Shown here: positions 11,561 to 20,540 of the stretch, piece by piece
How the letters are laid out: each line of letters begins with the position of its first letter
Position numbering within the stretch: position 1 is the first letter of the stretch
NCBI GenBank assembly: GCA_024743115.1
Contig: JANSXC010000017.1
Coordinates: forward strand, 1 to 64,000
Length of the DNA stretch: 64,000 nucleotides
From: a bacterium
GTDB lineage: Bacteria; Planctomycetota; UBA1135; UBA2386
Reading direction: 5' to 3'
The notes under the pieces: generated by a model
Databases searched by the model: none
What the model was told of the DNA's origin: nothing
What the model saw: only the letters and a program-made list of their open reading frames with translations
Translations under genes and position numbers: made by a program

Positions 11561-12288
11561 GAGGCGGCTCCGTCCACGCGATCGTGGTCGTCAGCCGCAC
11601 CGGGAGTCAGCCCAGGAGCCGAATCGGTGCCGCGCACGTAGTCGAGCAGCCGCCCGACGACATCCTCGAGCAGGAGCCCGGTGCTGTCGACGTAGAACGC
11701 ATCCTCGGAGCGCATCAGCGGCGCGTCCTGCCGCGTGCTGTCGAGTCGATCGCGCACGAGAATCTCCTCGAGCACCTGCGTCTCTTCGACCTCGCGGCCC
11801 TGGCTCTGGAAGTCGCGACTGCGGCGCCGCGCGCGTTCGCTCGGCGCGGCGTCGAGGTAGACCTTCCAGCGCGCGTTGGGGAACACGACGGAGCCCATGT
11901 CACGACCCTCGGCAACCGTCGGCTCCTGGCCGGCGATCTGCCGCTGCAGGTCGCGCATCGCGGCGCGCACGAACGGCAGCGCCGACACGGCGGAGACCTG
12001 CGACTCGACTTCGCGCGTTCGCAGGTGGCTCGTCACATCGCGATCACCGACGAACACCCGACCACGCACGAGCGCGAGCGGCGCCGCGGTGAGCGCGGCC
12101 TGCATCCTGGCGTGCCCCTGGTCGGGTTCGTCGGCACACTCGGACGGCGCGCAGCCGCACTCGAGGAAGCGCCAGGTGATCGCCCGATACATCGCGCCGG
12201 TGTCCAGGAACGCAAACCCGAGCCGCTCGGCGACCGTGCGGGCCACCGTGCTCTTGCCGGCACCCGACGGGCCGTCGATCGCGACCAC
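11557..12288 (-). CDS. cmk: Cytidylate kinase
   Basis: Phosphorylates CMP and dCMP with ATP. From the GTG at 12288 the product has 243 residues and begins VVAIDGPSGAGKSTVA, the P-loop placed as in the family. Later motifs are FLDTGAMYRA (about residue 27), TVAEGRDMGSVVFPNA (about 133-148) and ERARRRSRDFQ (about 160), with a DSTGLLLEDVV C-terminal segment. The frame remains open upstream to 13170 but that extension is low-complexity and lacks homology, so I discard it; the exact start remains uncertain because no strong Shine-Dalgarno sequence precedes the GTG. The 3' end overlaps plsC by 4 nt. Confidence 0.92.
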
Positions 12289-12696
12289 TTCGGTCGGACC
12301 GTCGACATCGCCAGCGATGTTGCCAGCGTGGTCGCTCCGGGGCTGGTCGGCGCTCTGGGTCAAAGGATCCGGATACCGATCGCACGCGGCGATCGACTCA
12401 GGGGAAAGGGGAAACGGAGTTGGGGAAATCGATCCAGATTGGCAAAGATCGCGGCCGGACCACGGGCTGCCGAAATCCGGATCCGGACCAGGGGCCCGGA
12501 AGATGGGGCGAAGAGTGTAGCGGGGCCGCGGCACGGCCAGGTTCGCGAACTGGAAAAAACCGCGCCCGAACCCCACCGGAACCCGGAAAGCGGCAAGCTT
12601 GGCGGAGCCGATCGGCTCGCCCACCGCAGGGCGGGTCGAACACCCGGGAGCCGATCCCGGTGAGCATCCCGAACCTGAGAACTCCGGACTACCGCC
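12289..12696. other. 408-bp divergent intergenic region
   Basis: Lies between the minus-strand cmk start and the plus-strand propeller gene. The cmk frame is open through it, but composition does not look coding: the translation is Pro/Gly/Arg-rich without domains. I saw no convincing promoter, terminator or repeat. It must contain the promoters for the two divergent units. Confidence 0.4.
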
Positions 12697-15216
12697 ATGC
12701 CCCGAACCACGACCGCCGCGCCCGTTCTGCTCGCGTTCTTCCTGCTGCTCGGTTGGCTGCCCGTCGGGCTCGCCGCGCAGTGCCAGACCAGCTGGCAACC
12801 GGGCCCCGGTGTGCTCGGGCTCTGGGGCGATCAGTACTTCGAACTCGGCCGCGCGATCACGGGCTGGGACCCCGATGGCCCCGGCCCCGCCGGCGAACTC
12901 ATCGTGGTGGGTGGCGAGTTCGCCGCGGCGGGCGACCGGATGGCGCCAGGCATCGCGGCATTCGATCCGGCCACCGACACCTGGTCGCGCGTCGGTTCGA
13001 CGCTCAGCGGCGAAGTCGAGGTACTCACGGTACTGCCGGATGGCCGGCTCGCCGCGGGCGGCGCCATGACACTTGCCGGGTTCGGGCTCACCGGCTTCGC
13101 GGTGTTCGACGGCACGAGCTGGTCCCGACTCGGCGGCAATTCGGGTGGGTTCCGCACGAAGGCGATCCACATACGCACCAACGGCAACGTCCTGATCGGT
13201 GGCCAGCTCGGTCGGGTCGACGAGTGGAACGGCACGAGCTGGCAGCAGCTCGGCAGCATCAACGGCACGATCGAGGCGTTGCTCGAACTACCGAACGGCG
13301 ACCTCGTCGCGGCCGGCAACGTCTGGGTGAATCAGGTCAATACGGGCGCCGCGACATGGAACGGCACGAGCTGGACCGTGATCCCAAACACTCCGCTCCC
13401 GCTGCACGCGCTCGCGCTGTTGCCGAACGGCACGATGATCGCAGGCGGCCTGCTCAACTATCCGGGACTGCGCGGGGTGATGCAGTGGACGGGTTCCGGT
13501 TGGGCGGCGCTCGGTACGGTCACCGGCCCCAACAGCCGCGTCCGCACTCTGCTCGTCGAACCGAACGGCGACGTGATCGCGGGCGGCAACTTCACCTCGA
13601 CGGGCAGCGGCGTCGGGCGGCGCCTCGCGCGCTGGAACGGCACCGCCTGGACCCGGGTCGGGACGACGGAGCTCGGCGACGTGCACGCACTCTCCCGCCT
13701 CGGCAACGGCGAGATCGCGGCGGCGGCCGATCTGTCCGGCCCTTCGGCCCGCGGCGGTGTGTGGACGTTCGACGGCAGTGACTGGTCGGTGCCCGGCGAC
13801 GGTCTCAGTGGCACGGTGAGCACGATCGCGCGGCGCGCCGATGGCACGTTCGTGATCGCGGGCGACTTCCGGATCGAGCAGGGCGCAGCCGTGATCGAGG
13901 ACCTCGCGGAGTGGAACGGCAGCAGCTGGTCCGACCTGGCCGGCGGCACCAACGGTACCGTCTACAGCCTGCTCGCGTTGCCGAACGGCCAGGTCGTTGT
14001 CGGCGGCTTCTTCGCGCAGGCCGGTGGCGTCGCGGCCGACAACATCGCGCTCTGGACCGGCACGGGCTGGGCGCCGCTGGGACCCGGCCTGTCCGGCCCG
14101 GTCTACGAGCTGTGTTCGCTCGGCAACGGTCGGTTCGCGGCGGGCGGCGTCTTCCTCTATTCTGGCACCCTGCCAGTCAACAGCATCGCGATCTGGAACG
14201 GCCGCAACGCCTGGCAGGCGCTCGGGAGCGGCGTGGGGCCCGTGTATTCCGCCGTCACCGCGATCACGAAGTTGCCGACCGGCGATCTCGTCGCCGGAGG
14301 CTCGTTCACGACCGCCGGCGGCGGCAACGCCGCCCACGTGGCCCGCTGGGACGGGCAGACGTGGTTTCCCATCGGCGCGGGTTTCGCGAGTTCGGGCAGC
14401 ACGTCGGTCAGCGGCCTCTGGACCGCCCCGAACGGCGACGTGCTGGCCGCCGGAACGATCCAGTCCTCCGGTAGCACGGCGCTCGACGGCCTGGCCCGCT
14501 GGGACGGCCAGGCGTGGATGCCGTTCGCGAGCGGCTGGCACTACGACATCTACGGTCTCGCGTGGCTGCCGGCCGGCGATCTCGTCGCGGTCGGCACGTT
14601 CACGAGCCTCGGTGGCACCAACGCACGTCACGCCGCCCGCTGGAACGGCACGAGCTGGAGCGAACTCGACGGCGGCCTCGACGGCTACGCCTGGGACCTC
14701 GCGGCGAGCGGCGACCCGCTCGACGATCGCGTCATGGTGGTCGGAAGCTTCGGCCGCGCGGGTGCCGCGGTCGCCGCGCGGATTACGACGCTCGATACCG
14801 ACTGCCCGGCGACTGCCACGAACCTCGGCGCTCCGTGCCCGGGCTCGGCTGGTCCGCTGACGCTCACACCGACCGCGCTGCCATGGCTCGGCAGCACGTT
14901 CGGCGCGACCGCGACCGGACTCGTGCCGGGCAGTCTCGCGGCAGGGCTGCTCGGCCTGCAGTCGCCGAGCACACCACTCGCGACGCTCCACCCGACGGGC
15001 GCGCCGGGCTGCGACCTGCTCGCGAGCCCGGACAGCGTGCAGTTCTTCGTCGTCGGCCACTCGACGTTCGACACCAGCTGGAGTCTGCCGAACGACCCGA
15101 CGTTCGCGGGCCTCAGGGTCTGGCATCAGCTCGTTCAGGCCGAACTCGATTCGTCGCAGCAGCTGACGCTGCTCGCCGCGACGAACGCGCTCGAACTCGT
15201 GCTCGGGCATTTCTGA
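12697..15216 (+). CDS. Secreted beta-propeller repeat protein with planctomycete C-terminal domain
   Basis: An 839-residue protein with a Sec signal peptide (PVLLAFFLLLGWLPVGLAAQ). From about residue 50 to 700 it consists of some 14 repeats of about 45 residues with the consensus LPNGDLVAGGxF, then ARWNGTxWxxLG (for example LPTGDLVAGGSFTTAGG and HVARWDGQTWFPIG). These resemble the delta-60/kelch-like propeller blades found in secreted planctomycete proteins. The last 130 residues (from LGAPCPGSAGPLTLTP) form a separate beta-rich domain ending in SLPNDPTFAGLRVWHQLVQ. The same PxxxxxAGxxxxxQ pattern ends the paralogs at 58595 and 60258. No catalytic site is visible; a surface or extracellular binding role is inferred. 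Confidence 0.82.
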   Translation: MPRTTTAAPVLLAFFLLLGWLPVGLAAQCQTSWQPGPGVLGLWGDQYFELGRAITGWDPDGPGPAGELIVVGGEFAAAGDRMAPGIAAFDPATDTWSRVGSTLSGEVEVLTVLPDGRLAAGGAMTLAGFGLTGFAVFDGTSWSRLGGNSGGFRTKAIHIRTNGNVLIGGQLGRVDEWNGTSWQQLGSINGTIEALLELPNGDLVAAGNVWVNQVNTGAATWNGTSWTVIPNTPLPLHALALLPNGTMIAGGLLNYPGLRGVMQWTGSGWAALGTVTGPNSRVRTLLVEPNGDVIAGGNFTSTGSGVGRRLARWNGTAWTRVGTTELGDVHALSRLGNGEIAAAADLSGPSARGGVWTFDGSDWSVPGDGLSGTVSTIARRADGTFVIAGDFRIEQGAAVIEDLAEWNGSSWSDLAGGTNGTVYSLLALPNGQVVVGGFFAQAGGVAADNIALWTGTGWAPLGPGLSGPVYELCSLGNGRFAAGGVFLYSGTLPVNSIAIWNGRNAWQALGSGVGPVYSAVTAITKLPTGDLVAGGSFTTAGGGNAAHVARWDGQTWFPIGAGFASSGSTSVSGLWTAPNGDVLAAGTIQSSGSTALDGLARWDGQAWMPFASGWHYDIYGLAWLPAGDLVAVGTFTSLGGTNARHAARWNGTSWSELDGGLDGYAWDLAASGDPLDDRVMVVGSFGRAGAAVAARITTLDTDCPATATNLGAPCPGSAGPLTLTPTALPWLGSTFGATATGLVPGSLAAGLLGLQSPSTPLATLHPTGAPGCDLLASPDSVQFFVVGHSTFDTSWSLPNDPTFAGLRVWHQLVQAELDSSQQLTLLAATNALELVLGHF

Positions 15217-15398
15217 CCGCCGTCGGCGGAATCCCGCCGTCGCCGGCGAACCGTCACGCAAGAGCGTGCGCCATCCCCACTCGCCAGACCGCGGAAACGC
15301 CGATAGCGTGGGCGCTTCGAGCGCGGGACCGGCAACCCGCCGCGCCTCGCTCCGCTCGCAGCCTCGCCCCACTCCACTCGCAGGAAGAACCACTCTCC

Positions 15399-16403
15399 AT
15401 GCTCCGCTCTCTGACTCTCACCCTCATCCTCACCGCGCTCACCACGGGCGCCTTCGCGCAGTCGTTCGTCGTCTGCAACCGCGGCAGCGGGGACATCACC
15501 GTCTTCAACCGCGACGGCAACGTCAGCCAGACCGTCGCACTGCCGGCAGCCACCAATGCTTCCGAACCGATGTACGTCGTACAGGTCGGCGGCGAAGTCG
15601 TCGTCGGCGACCGCGGCAACGACCGCGTCGTGCGTTTCGACAAGGACGACTACTCGGTTATCGGCGACGTCGCGGTCGGCGCGGGCGTGTTCCACATGTG
15701 GCACGCCGCCGGCCAGCTCTGGGTCAACAACGACGTCGACAACACGACGTCGGTGATCGACACCGACACCTGGGCCGTCACGCAGACGATCGCAATGCCC
15801 GCCGACCTCGTGTCGATGGGCTACAAGAACCACGACGTGTTCGTGACCCGTGACGCGGCCTACGTGAGCCTGCTCGGCGGCAGCGGCGCCACCGACTGGG
15901 TCGTACGCTACGACAACACGACGTTCCAGGAGACGGATCGTCAGGAGGTCGGCAAGGACCCGCACCTGTGGCACGACCGCTGGTCGCGCAAGCTGTTCGT
16001 CGCCTCGCAAGACTCGGACACGGTCGCGGTGCTCGACGAAGACGACCTGCGCGTTCGCCAGACGTTCTCGGCACCGGGCGCCCACGGCATCTACGTGCCG
16101 CGCTGGAGCCGCACACTGCTGACGACCAACCTCCCGAACGGCGGCACCGACGGCCTCATGGCCGCCCGCATCGGCTGGCGCGGTCGCCTGCGTCCGCAGG
16201 ACTCGCTCGACACGCCCGTCGCGGTGCCCCACAACATCGCCGCCAGCCGCTTCGGGAGCCGGATCTTCGTCACGCACTCGGGCGCAACGGCGAACGAAGT
16301 GAGCATCTACCGCCTGCGTGGCTGGTTCTGGAACCGCCGGCTCGAACTGGTCAACACGGTGCAGGCCGGCACCAACCCCTTCGGCATCGCCCTGGTGCGC
16401 TGA
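15399..16403 (+). CDS. Secreted YVTN-type beta-propeller protein
   Basis: A 334-residue protein from the ATG at 15399, which is preceded by AGGAAG at a suitable distance and gives a clean signal peptide (MLRSLTLTLILTALTTGAFA). The frame is open upstream to 14514, but that part is an Arg-rich shadow of the neighbour. The mature protein carries repeated 40-residue units typical of YVTN/cytochrome-cd1-like propellers: VVCNRGSGDITVFNRDG, VVVGDRGNDRVVRFDKDD, LFVASQDSDTVAVLDEDDL and IFVTHSGATANEVSIY. No haem-binding CXXCH motif is present, so an electron-transfer role is unlikely. It follows the larger propeller gene by 182 bp on the same strand and ends at a 13-bp hairpin shared with the convergent downstream gene. 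Confidence 0.82.
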   Translation: MLRSLTLTLILTALTTGAFAQSFVVCNRGSGDITVFNRDGNVSQTVALPAATNASEPMYVVQVGGEVVVGDRGNDRVVRFDKDDYSVIGDVAVGAGVFHMWHAAGQLWVNNDVDNTTSVIDTDTWAVTQTIAMPADLVSMGYKNHDVFVTRDAAYVSLLGGSGATDWVVRYDNTTFQETDRQEVGKDPHLWHDRWSRKLFVASQDSDTVAVLDEDDLRVRQTFSAPGAHGIYVPRWSRTLLTTNLPNGGTDGLMAARIGWRGRLRPQDSLDTPVAVPHNIAASRFGSRIFVTHSGATANEVSIYRLRGWFWNRRLELVNTVQAGTNPFGIALVR

Positions 16404-16416
16404 AGTCGGACCACCC

Positions 16417-16446
16417 GATCGTCACGACCGCAGGGTCGTGACGATC
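16417..16446. terminator. Perfect 13-bp hairpin between convergent genes
   Basis: GATCGTCACGACC (16417-16429), loop GCAG, GGTCGTGACGATC (16434-16446). It lies 14 bp past the stop of the plus-strand propeller gene and overlaps the last codons and stop of the minus-strand gene at 16422. There is no T-tract on either side, so a bidirectional, U-tract-less terminator or 3'-end stabiliser is inferred. Confidence 0.6.
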
Positions 16447-17645
16447 TGCTTGTCGTGCATCAGCGTGCGATGCACCGGGCAGCGATCCGCGATCTCGAGC
16501 AGGCGTTGCCGCTGCTCGTCGTCGAGCGCCCCGACGAGTTCGAGCTCGCGTTCGAAGCGCTCGATCTTGCCGCCTTCGGTCTCACAGTCGCTGCAGTCCT
16601 CGGCGTGCACGCGGCTGTGCCGCACATGGGCGATCGCGCGTTCGAGCGGCCACTGCTTGCGACGCGCGTACATCTGCAGCGTCATCGTGGTGCAGGCAGC
16701 GAGCGCGCCGAGCAGCAGCCCGTACGGCGTCGGCGCGGTGTCCGTGCCGCCGAACTTCCGAGGCTCGTCCGCGAGGAACGTGTGCTCCCCCACCATGAGC
16801 TCCGTGCGAAAACCCGTGCGGCCGGTCTCGGCGCGCAAGCCTTCTGTCACGACCGGACGCGCCACTGCGGCCGCGGGCTCGAGGTAGCGCGAAGCCCACG
16901 CGGCGAGCACCGTCGCAACGTACTCCGAGTCCTCGCGCCGCGTCAGCAGATGATCGGCGTCCGCGAGCGACACGAAGCTCTTGGGGTGACGCAACGCGCC
17001 GTAGATCTTCGCGGCTTCGTCGACGGGCACGATCTCGTCGCTCGGTGAATGGCAGATCAGCGTCGCGAGCCCGGCGCGCCGCAGGTCGTCGAGACCGTCG
17101 TGAGTCTCGAGGTCGCGCACGAACCCGCGGCCGATCTTGAACTGCCGCCCGGCGAGTTCGACGCGCGCGCTGCCGCGTTCTTCGATCTCATCGAGCCTGT
17201 CGACGAGCAGGTGCGTGACGTGGCGCGGCTCCTTGGGCGCGCCGATCGTCGCGACGGCCCGCACCTCGGGGACGCGCGGCGCAGCCCGAAGCACGGCCGC
17301 CCCCCCGAGGCTGTGGCCGATCAACAGTGACGGCGCCCGGTGGTGTTCGCGCAAATGCGTCGCCGCGGCGATCAGGTCGTCGATGTTCGACGAGAAGTCC
17401 GTGCTGCCGAAGTCCCCCTCGCTGTTGCCCAGCCCCGTGAAGTCGAACCGCAACACCGCGATGCCGCGCTGCGCGAGCGCCCGACTGATACGGGTCGCAG
17501 CCGCGATGTCCTTCGAACAGGTGAAGCAGTGCGCGAACAGTGCGAACGCCCGCGGCTCCGCGGCGGGCAGCTCCAGGCGACCGGCGAGCGAGTGGCCCGC
17601 CGCGTTCTCGAACTCGAGCTTCGTGCTCTGCAGATTCTGGCGCAT
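16422..17645 (-). CDS. Bifunctional alpha/beta hydrolase / OsmC fusion protein
   Basis: A 407-residue two-domain protein. Residues 1-260 are an alpha/beta hydrolase: FALFAHCFTCSKD (oxyanion side), FDFTGLGNSEGDF, the nucleophile elbow GHSLGG near residue 110, an LICHSPSDEIVPVDEA acid-loop region near 196-211 and the His in DADHLLTR near 230. Residues 265-405 are an OsmC/Ohr-like domain: FGGTDTAPTPYGLLLGALAACTTMTL, with a Cys in the LAACT motif, and a second Cys in DRCPVHRTL near the end, the pair expected for thiol-dependent peroxidase activity. The fusion architecture is known in many bacteria. Substrates are not known; a role in organic hydroperoxide or acylated-thiol detoxification is plausible. 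Convergent with the YVTN gene. Confidence 0.88.
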   Translation of the reverse strand: MRQNLQSTKLEFENAAGHSLAGRLELPAAEPRAFALFAHCFTCSKDIAAATRISRALAQRGIAVLRFDFTGLGNSEGDFGSTDFSSNIDDLIAAATHLREHHRAPSLLIGHSLGGAAVLRAAPRVPEVRAVATIGAPKEPRHVTHLLVDRLDEIEERGSARVELAGRQFKIGRGFVRDLETHDGLDDLRRAGLATLICHSPSDEIVPVDEAAKIYGALRHPKSFVSLADADHLLTRREDSEYVATVLAAWASRYLEPAAAVARPVVTEGLRAETGRTGFRTELMVGEHTFLADEPRKFGGTDTAPTPYGLLLGALAACTTMTLQMYARRKQWPLERAIAHVRHSRVHAEDCSDCETEGGKIERFERELELVGALDDEQRQRLLEIADRCPVHRTLMHDKQIVTTLRS

Positions 17646-17677
17646 GGCCAGACTCTATGGCCTGACCGGCAGCCCCG

Positions 17678-18628
17678 CTATTCGGCCTGCTCGAGCCAGG
17701 CGCGCCGCTCCTTGCGAGCCGTCGCGAGCCGGCTCTCGAGATCCAGCGTCCGCTGATCGAGCCGCAGCACGATGCGACGCACGGAGCGCCGGGTCTCCTC
17801 CGCCCGCTCGATCGAGTTCACGATCCGCGACTGCACCATCCAGTCGACCAACAGCCCGTCGAAGAAGTAGTCCGCCATCCGCAGGAAATCACCCACGTCG
17901 ACCTCGAGCCCGGTGCCGTCGACGTCAACGTCCTCGAGCTCGCGCACGAAACGCCGCAGATGGACCTGCGCACGTTCGATGTGTGACTGCGCCCGATCGA
18001 TGCCGCCGTGCTTCGCCATCGTCACGAACACGCCACCACCGAGCATGTCGAACGTACCCCAGCTGCGCGCCGACCCGAGATCCTCGAGCGCGGCGTCGAG
18101 TTCGCCAACGGCCTCCCGCCCGGCGGCTGCGGCCTCCTCCACTTCACGCAGCTCATCGCTGAGCTCCCCGAGCGACTCGGCCGACTGGACGAGCTGATCC
18201 GCGGACCTGCCGCCACGCGTGCGCAACAGCGCTTCCTTGGCCGTGAGGAGCTCGGCATAGACGTCGTCGACCTCGGCCAGCGCTTCGAGTTCGGCACGCA
18301 ATCGATCACGCTCGACCTCGATCGACTCGATCGCAGCGCGCGCCTCGTCACGCTGCAGTTTGTGCCGCACGAGCTCGGCACGCTCGGCCGCGAGCTTCTC
18401 GTCACGATCACCGACCAACCGCGCCAGCAGACCGGTGATCCCGAGGCCTTCGAGCGCGCGCAGGTCTTCGTGACTGGCTTCGACCTGTTCGTCCCAGCGC
18501 CGCACGGCCTGCCGCGCGTCGCCGAGTTGCTTCGTCGCGGCGTCCGCTTCGGCGCGCAGACGATCACGCCGACGGCGATCGGCGGCGACCTGCTGCAGAG
18601 CCGTGTCCAATTCGGTGAGTTCCACCAT
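17678..18628 (-). CDS. Coiled-coil protein of unknown function
   Basis: A 316-residue protein from the ATG at 18628 (MVELTELDTALQQ). Residues 1-185 are almost continuous heptad-like coiled coil rich in Ala, Glu, Arg and Leu. A short Gly-rich segment follows (SWGTFDMLGGGVFVTMAKHGGI, quoted in part), then a helical C-terminal region with VGDFLRMADYFFDGLLVDWM. There is no signal peptide. An ATG at 18715 would add 29 residues, but GC3 falls sharply there, so I prefer the internal start. It is divergent from the AbgT-family transporter. I recognise no family with a known role. Confidence 0.7.
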   Translation of the reverse strand: MVELTELDTALQQVAADRRRRDRLRAEADAATKQLGDARQAVRRWDEQVEASHEDLRALEGLGITGLLARLVGDRDEKLAAERAELVRHKLQRDEARAAIESIEVERDRLRAELEALAEVDDVYAELLTAKEALLRTRGGRSADQLVQSAESLGELSDELREVEEAAAAGREAVGELDAALEDLGSARSWGTFDMLGGGVFVTMAKHGGIDRAQSHIERAQVHLRRFVRELEDVDVDGTGLEVDVGDFLRMADYFFDGLLVDWMVQSRIVNSIERAEETRRSVRRIVLRLDQRTLDLESRLATARKERRAWLEQAE

Positions 18629-18737
18629 TCCATGTTGCCCGAACCCCACCCGAACTGCCGGCAGAATCGCGTCGAGCAATCGATCACCCCGAACGGTCGG
18701 GCCTTCCCCTGCCATCGCGAGCCATTAGAACGTCGCC

Positions 18738-20282
18738 ATGGTGAATCAACAGGAGCCGAAGCGCGGCGCGATGGCGCGATTCCTCGGCTTGATCGAACGC
18801 GTCGGCAACCTGCTGCCCCACCCGGCGACCTTGTTCCTGATCCTGGCGGTGCTCGTGCTGCTGATGAGCGAGGTCGCGACTTGGTTCGACCTGTCGGCCA
18901 TCCACCCGGGCGAGAAGAACGAGGACGGCTCGCCGGTGATCATCACGCCGTTCAGCCTCGTTTCCATCGACGGGCTGCACATGATCCTGACCAACCCCGT
19001 GAAGTTCTTCACGGGGTTCGCGCCACTCGGTACGGTGCTCGTCGCGCTGCTCGGCATCGGCATCGCCGAATCGAGCGGCCTGATCGGCACCGCGCTGCGC
19101 CTGCTCGTTCTCAAGGCGCCGGCGCCACTGCTCACCGCGGTCGTCGTCTTCGCAGGTGTCTTGTCCAACACCGCGAGCGAAGTCGGCTACGTGCTGCTCG
19201 TGCCGATGGCCGCGCTGATCTTTCAGGCGGCCGGTCGCCATCCGCTCGCGGGACTCGCGGCGGGTTTCGCCGGCGTGTCCGGCGGCTACAGCGCCAACCT
19301 GCTGCTCGGCACGATCGATCCGCTGTTGTCCGGCCTGACGCAGGAGGCCGCGCGCCTGATCGACCCCGAGGCGACGGTCAACCCGGCGTGCAACTACATC
19401 TTCATGTTCGTGTCGACGTTCTTCGTGACGATCGTCGTCACGCTGGTCACGGAGCTGATCGTCGAACCGCGACTGCCCGCCTACCAGCCAACGGACCCGA
19501 ACGACCAAAGCCACGCCGATTCACTCGCGCCACTGACCTCGAAGGAGCGGAACGGTCTGCTCGCCGCCACGCTCGTCGCCGCACTGTTCGTCGGCTGGCT
19601 GCTCTGGGGCACCCTGCCGGCCGACGGCTTCCTACGTGACCCGAACACCGGCGCCCTGCTGAAGTCCCCGCTCATGAAGGGCATCGTGGCGCTGATCTTC
19701 GGCATCAGCGCGCTCATGGGACTGGCCTACGGGATCGTGGCCGGCACGATTCGCAGCGATGGCGCCGCGATGAAGGGCATGGCCAAGTCGATGGAGACAC
19801 TCGGTGGCTACCTCGTGCTCGTGTTCTTCGCGGCCCAGTTCGTGAAGTTCTTCGAGTGGACCAACCTCGGCCTGATCTTCGCGGTCAAGGGGGCCGAGGC
19901 GCTGAAGGCCACCGGACTCGGCGGCATCCCGCTGCTGATCCTGTTCACGATCGTCGCCGCGATCGTCAACCTCGTCATGGGTAGCGCCTCGGCCAAGTGG
20001 GCCCTGATGGCACCGATCTTCGTGCCGATGATGATGCTGCTCGGCTACCCGCCAGAGCTCACGCAGGCCGCCTACCGCGTCGGCGACTCGGTGACGAACG
20101 TGATCTCCCCGATGATGAGCTACTTCGCGCTGATCATCGCGTTCGTGCAGCGCTACGACAAACAGGCCGGCATCGGCACGCTCGTTGCGCTCATGCTGCC
20201 GTACTCCGTCGCGCTATGGCTGGTCTGGGCGGTCGTGCTCGTGGTCTGGATGTGGCTCGACCTGCCGCTCGGACTCGGCTGA
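18738..20282 (+). CDS. AbgT-family transporter
   Basis: A 514-residue inner-membrane protein with about 11-12 hydrophobic segments. It matches the AbgT (p-aminobenzoyl-glutamate / drug exporter) family: the N-terminal FLGLIERVGNLLPHPATLF, the TFFVTIVVTLVTELIVEPRL segment and two re-entrant-type hairpins, SNTASEVGYVLLVPMAA and NLVMGSASAKWALMAPIFVPM. The first conserved segment (IERVGNLLPHP) and the late YRVGDSVTNVISPMMSYFA segment are strongly diagnostic. Members transport p-aminobenzoyl-glutamate or export sulfonamides using the proton motive force; which of these applies here cannot be told from sequence. The stop overlaps the start of a small secreted ORF by 1 nt (TGATG). Confidence 0.9.
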   Translation: MVNQQEPKRGAMARFLGLIERVGNLLPHPATLFLILAVLVLLMSEVATWFDLSAIHPGEKNEDGSPVIITPFSLVSIDGLHMILTNPVKFFTGFAPLGTVLVALLGIGIAESSGLIGTALRLLVLKAPAPLLTAVVVFAGVLSNTASEVGYVLLVPMAALIFQAAGRHPLAGLAAGFAGVSGGYSANLLLGTIDPLLSGLTQEAARLIDPEATVNPACNYIFMFVSTFFVTIVVTLVTELIVEPRLPAYQPTDPNDQSHADSLAPLTSKERNGLLAATLVAALFVGWLLWGTLPADGFLRDPNTGALLKSPLMKGIVALIFGISALMGLAYGIVAGTIRSDGAAMKGMAKSMETLGGYLVLVFFAAQFVKFFEWTNLGLIFAVKGAEALKATGLGGIPLLILFTIVAAIVNLVMGSASAKWALMAPIFVPMMMLLGYPPELTQAAYRVGDSVTNVISPMMSYFALIIAFVQRYDKQAGIGTLVALMLPYSVALWLVWAVVLVVWMWLDLPLGLG

Positions 20283-20518
20283 TGGCCCGACTGCGCGGGG
20301 CCCTGCTCGGGTGCGCGCTCGCCCTCACGGCGGCGGCGCAAGAGTCACGTGCACTGCCGTCGAACGGTCCCGAGCTGGCCGCGATCCGGCGGTGCGAGCT
20401 GCCGCAGATCCTTCAGCGACTCCGCGCTGCGGTCGACCTGCCGCCCCTCGTCGCGAACGCCGCATGGGTCCGACGTTCGCTCGACGAGCTGCTCGTGGCC
20501 ATCGGCAACTCGTACTGA
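20282..20518 (+). CDS. Small putative secreted protein
   Basis: A 78-residue ORF starting with the ATG that overlaps the AbgT stop codon by 1 nt, a common sign of translational coupling. The first 20 residues (MARLRGALLGCALALTAAAQ) are a good signal peptide; the Cys at residue 11 is too early for a normal lipobox. The mature part (CELPQILQRLRAAVDLPPL) looks helical and has no recognised domain. It could be a real small exported protein or the degraded start of a longer gene. Confidence 0.45.
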   Translation: MARLRGALLGCALALTAAAQESRALPSNGPELAAIRRCELPQILQRLRAAVDLPPLVANAAWVRRSLDELLVAIGNSY

Positions 20519-20540
20519 AACCCGAATCGCGGACGCAGGG

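Noticed and set aside
12289..13170. Upstream extension of the cytidylate kinase frame
   Set aside because: Open but Pro/Gly/Arg-rich, overlapping the propeller gene and far longer than any family member.
13288..15393. 701-codon minus-strand ORF opposite the propeller gene
   Set aside because: Arg/Ala-rich shadow in the antisense frame; the plus-strand gene has a signal peptide and repeat structure.
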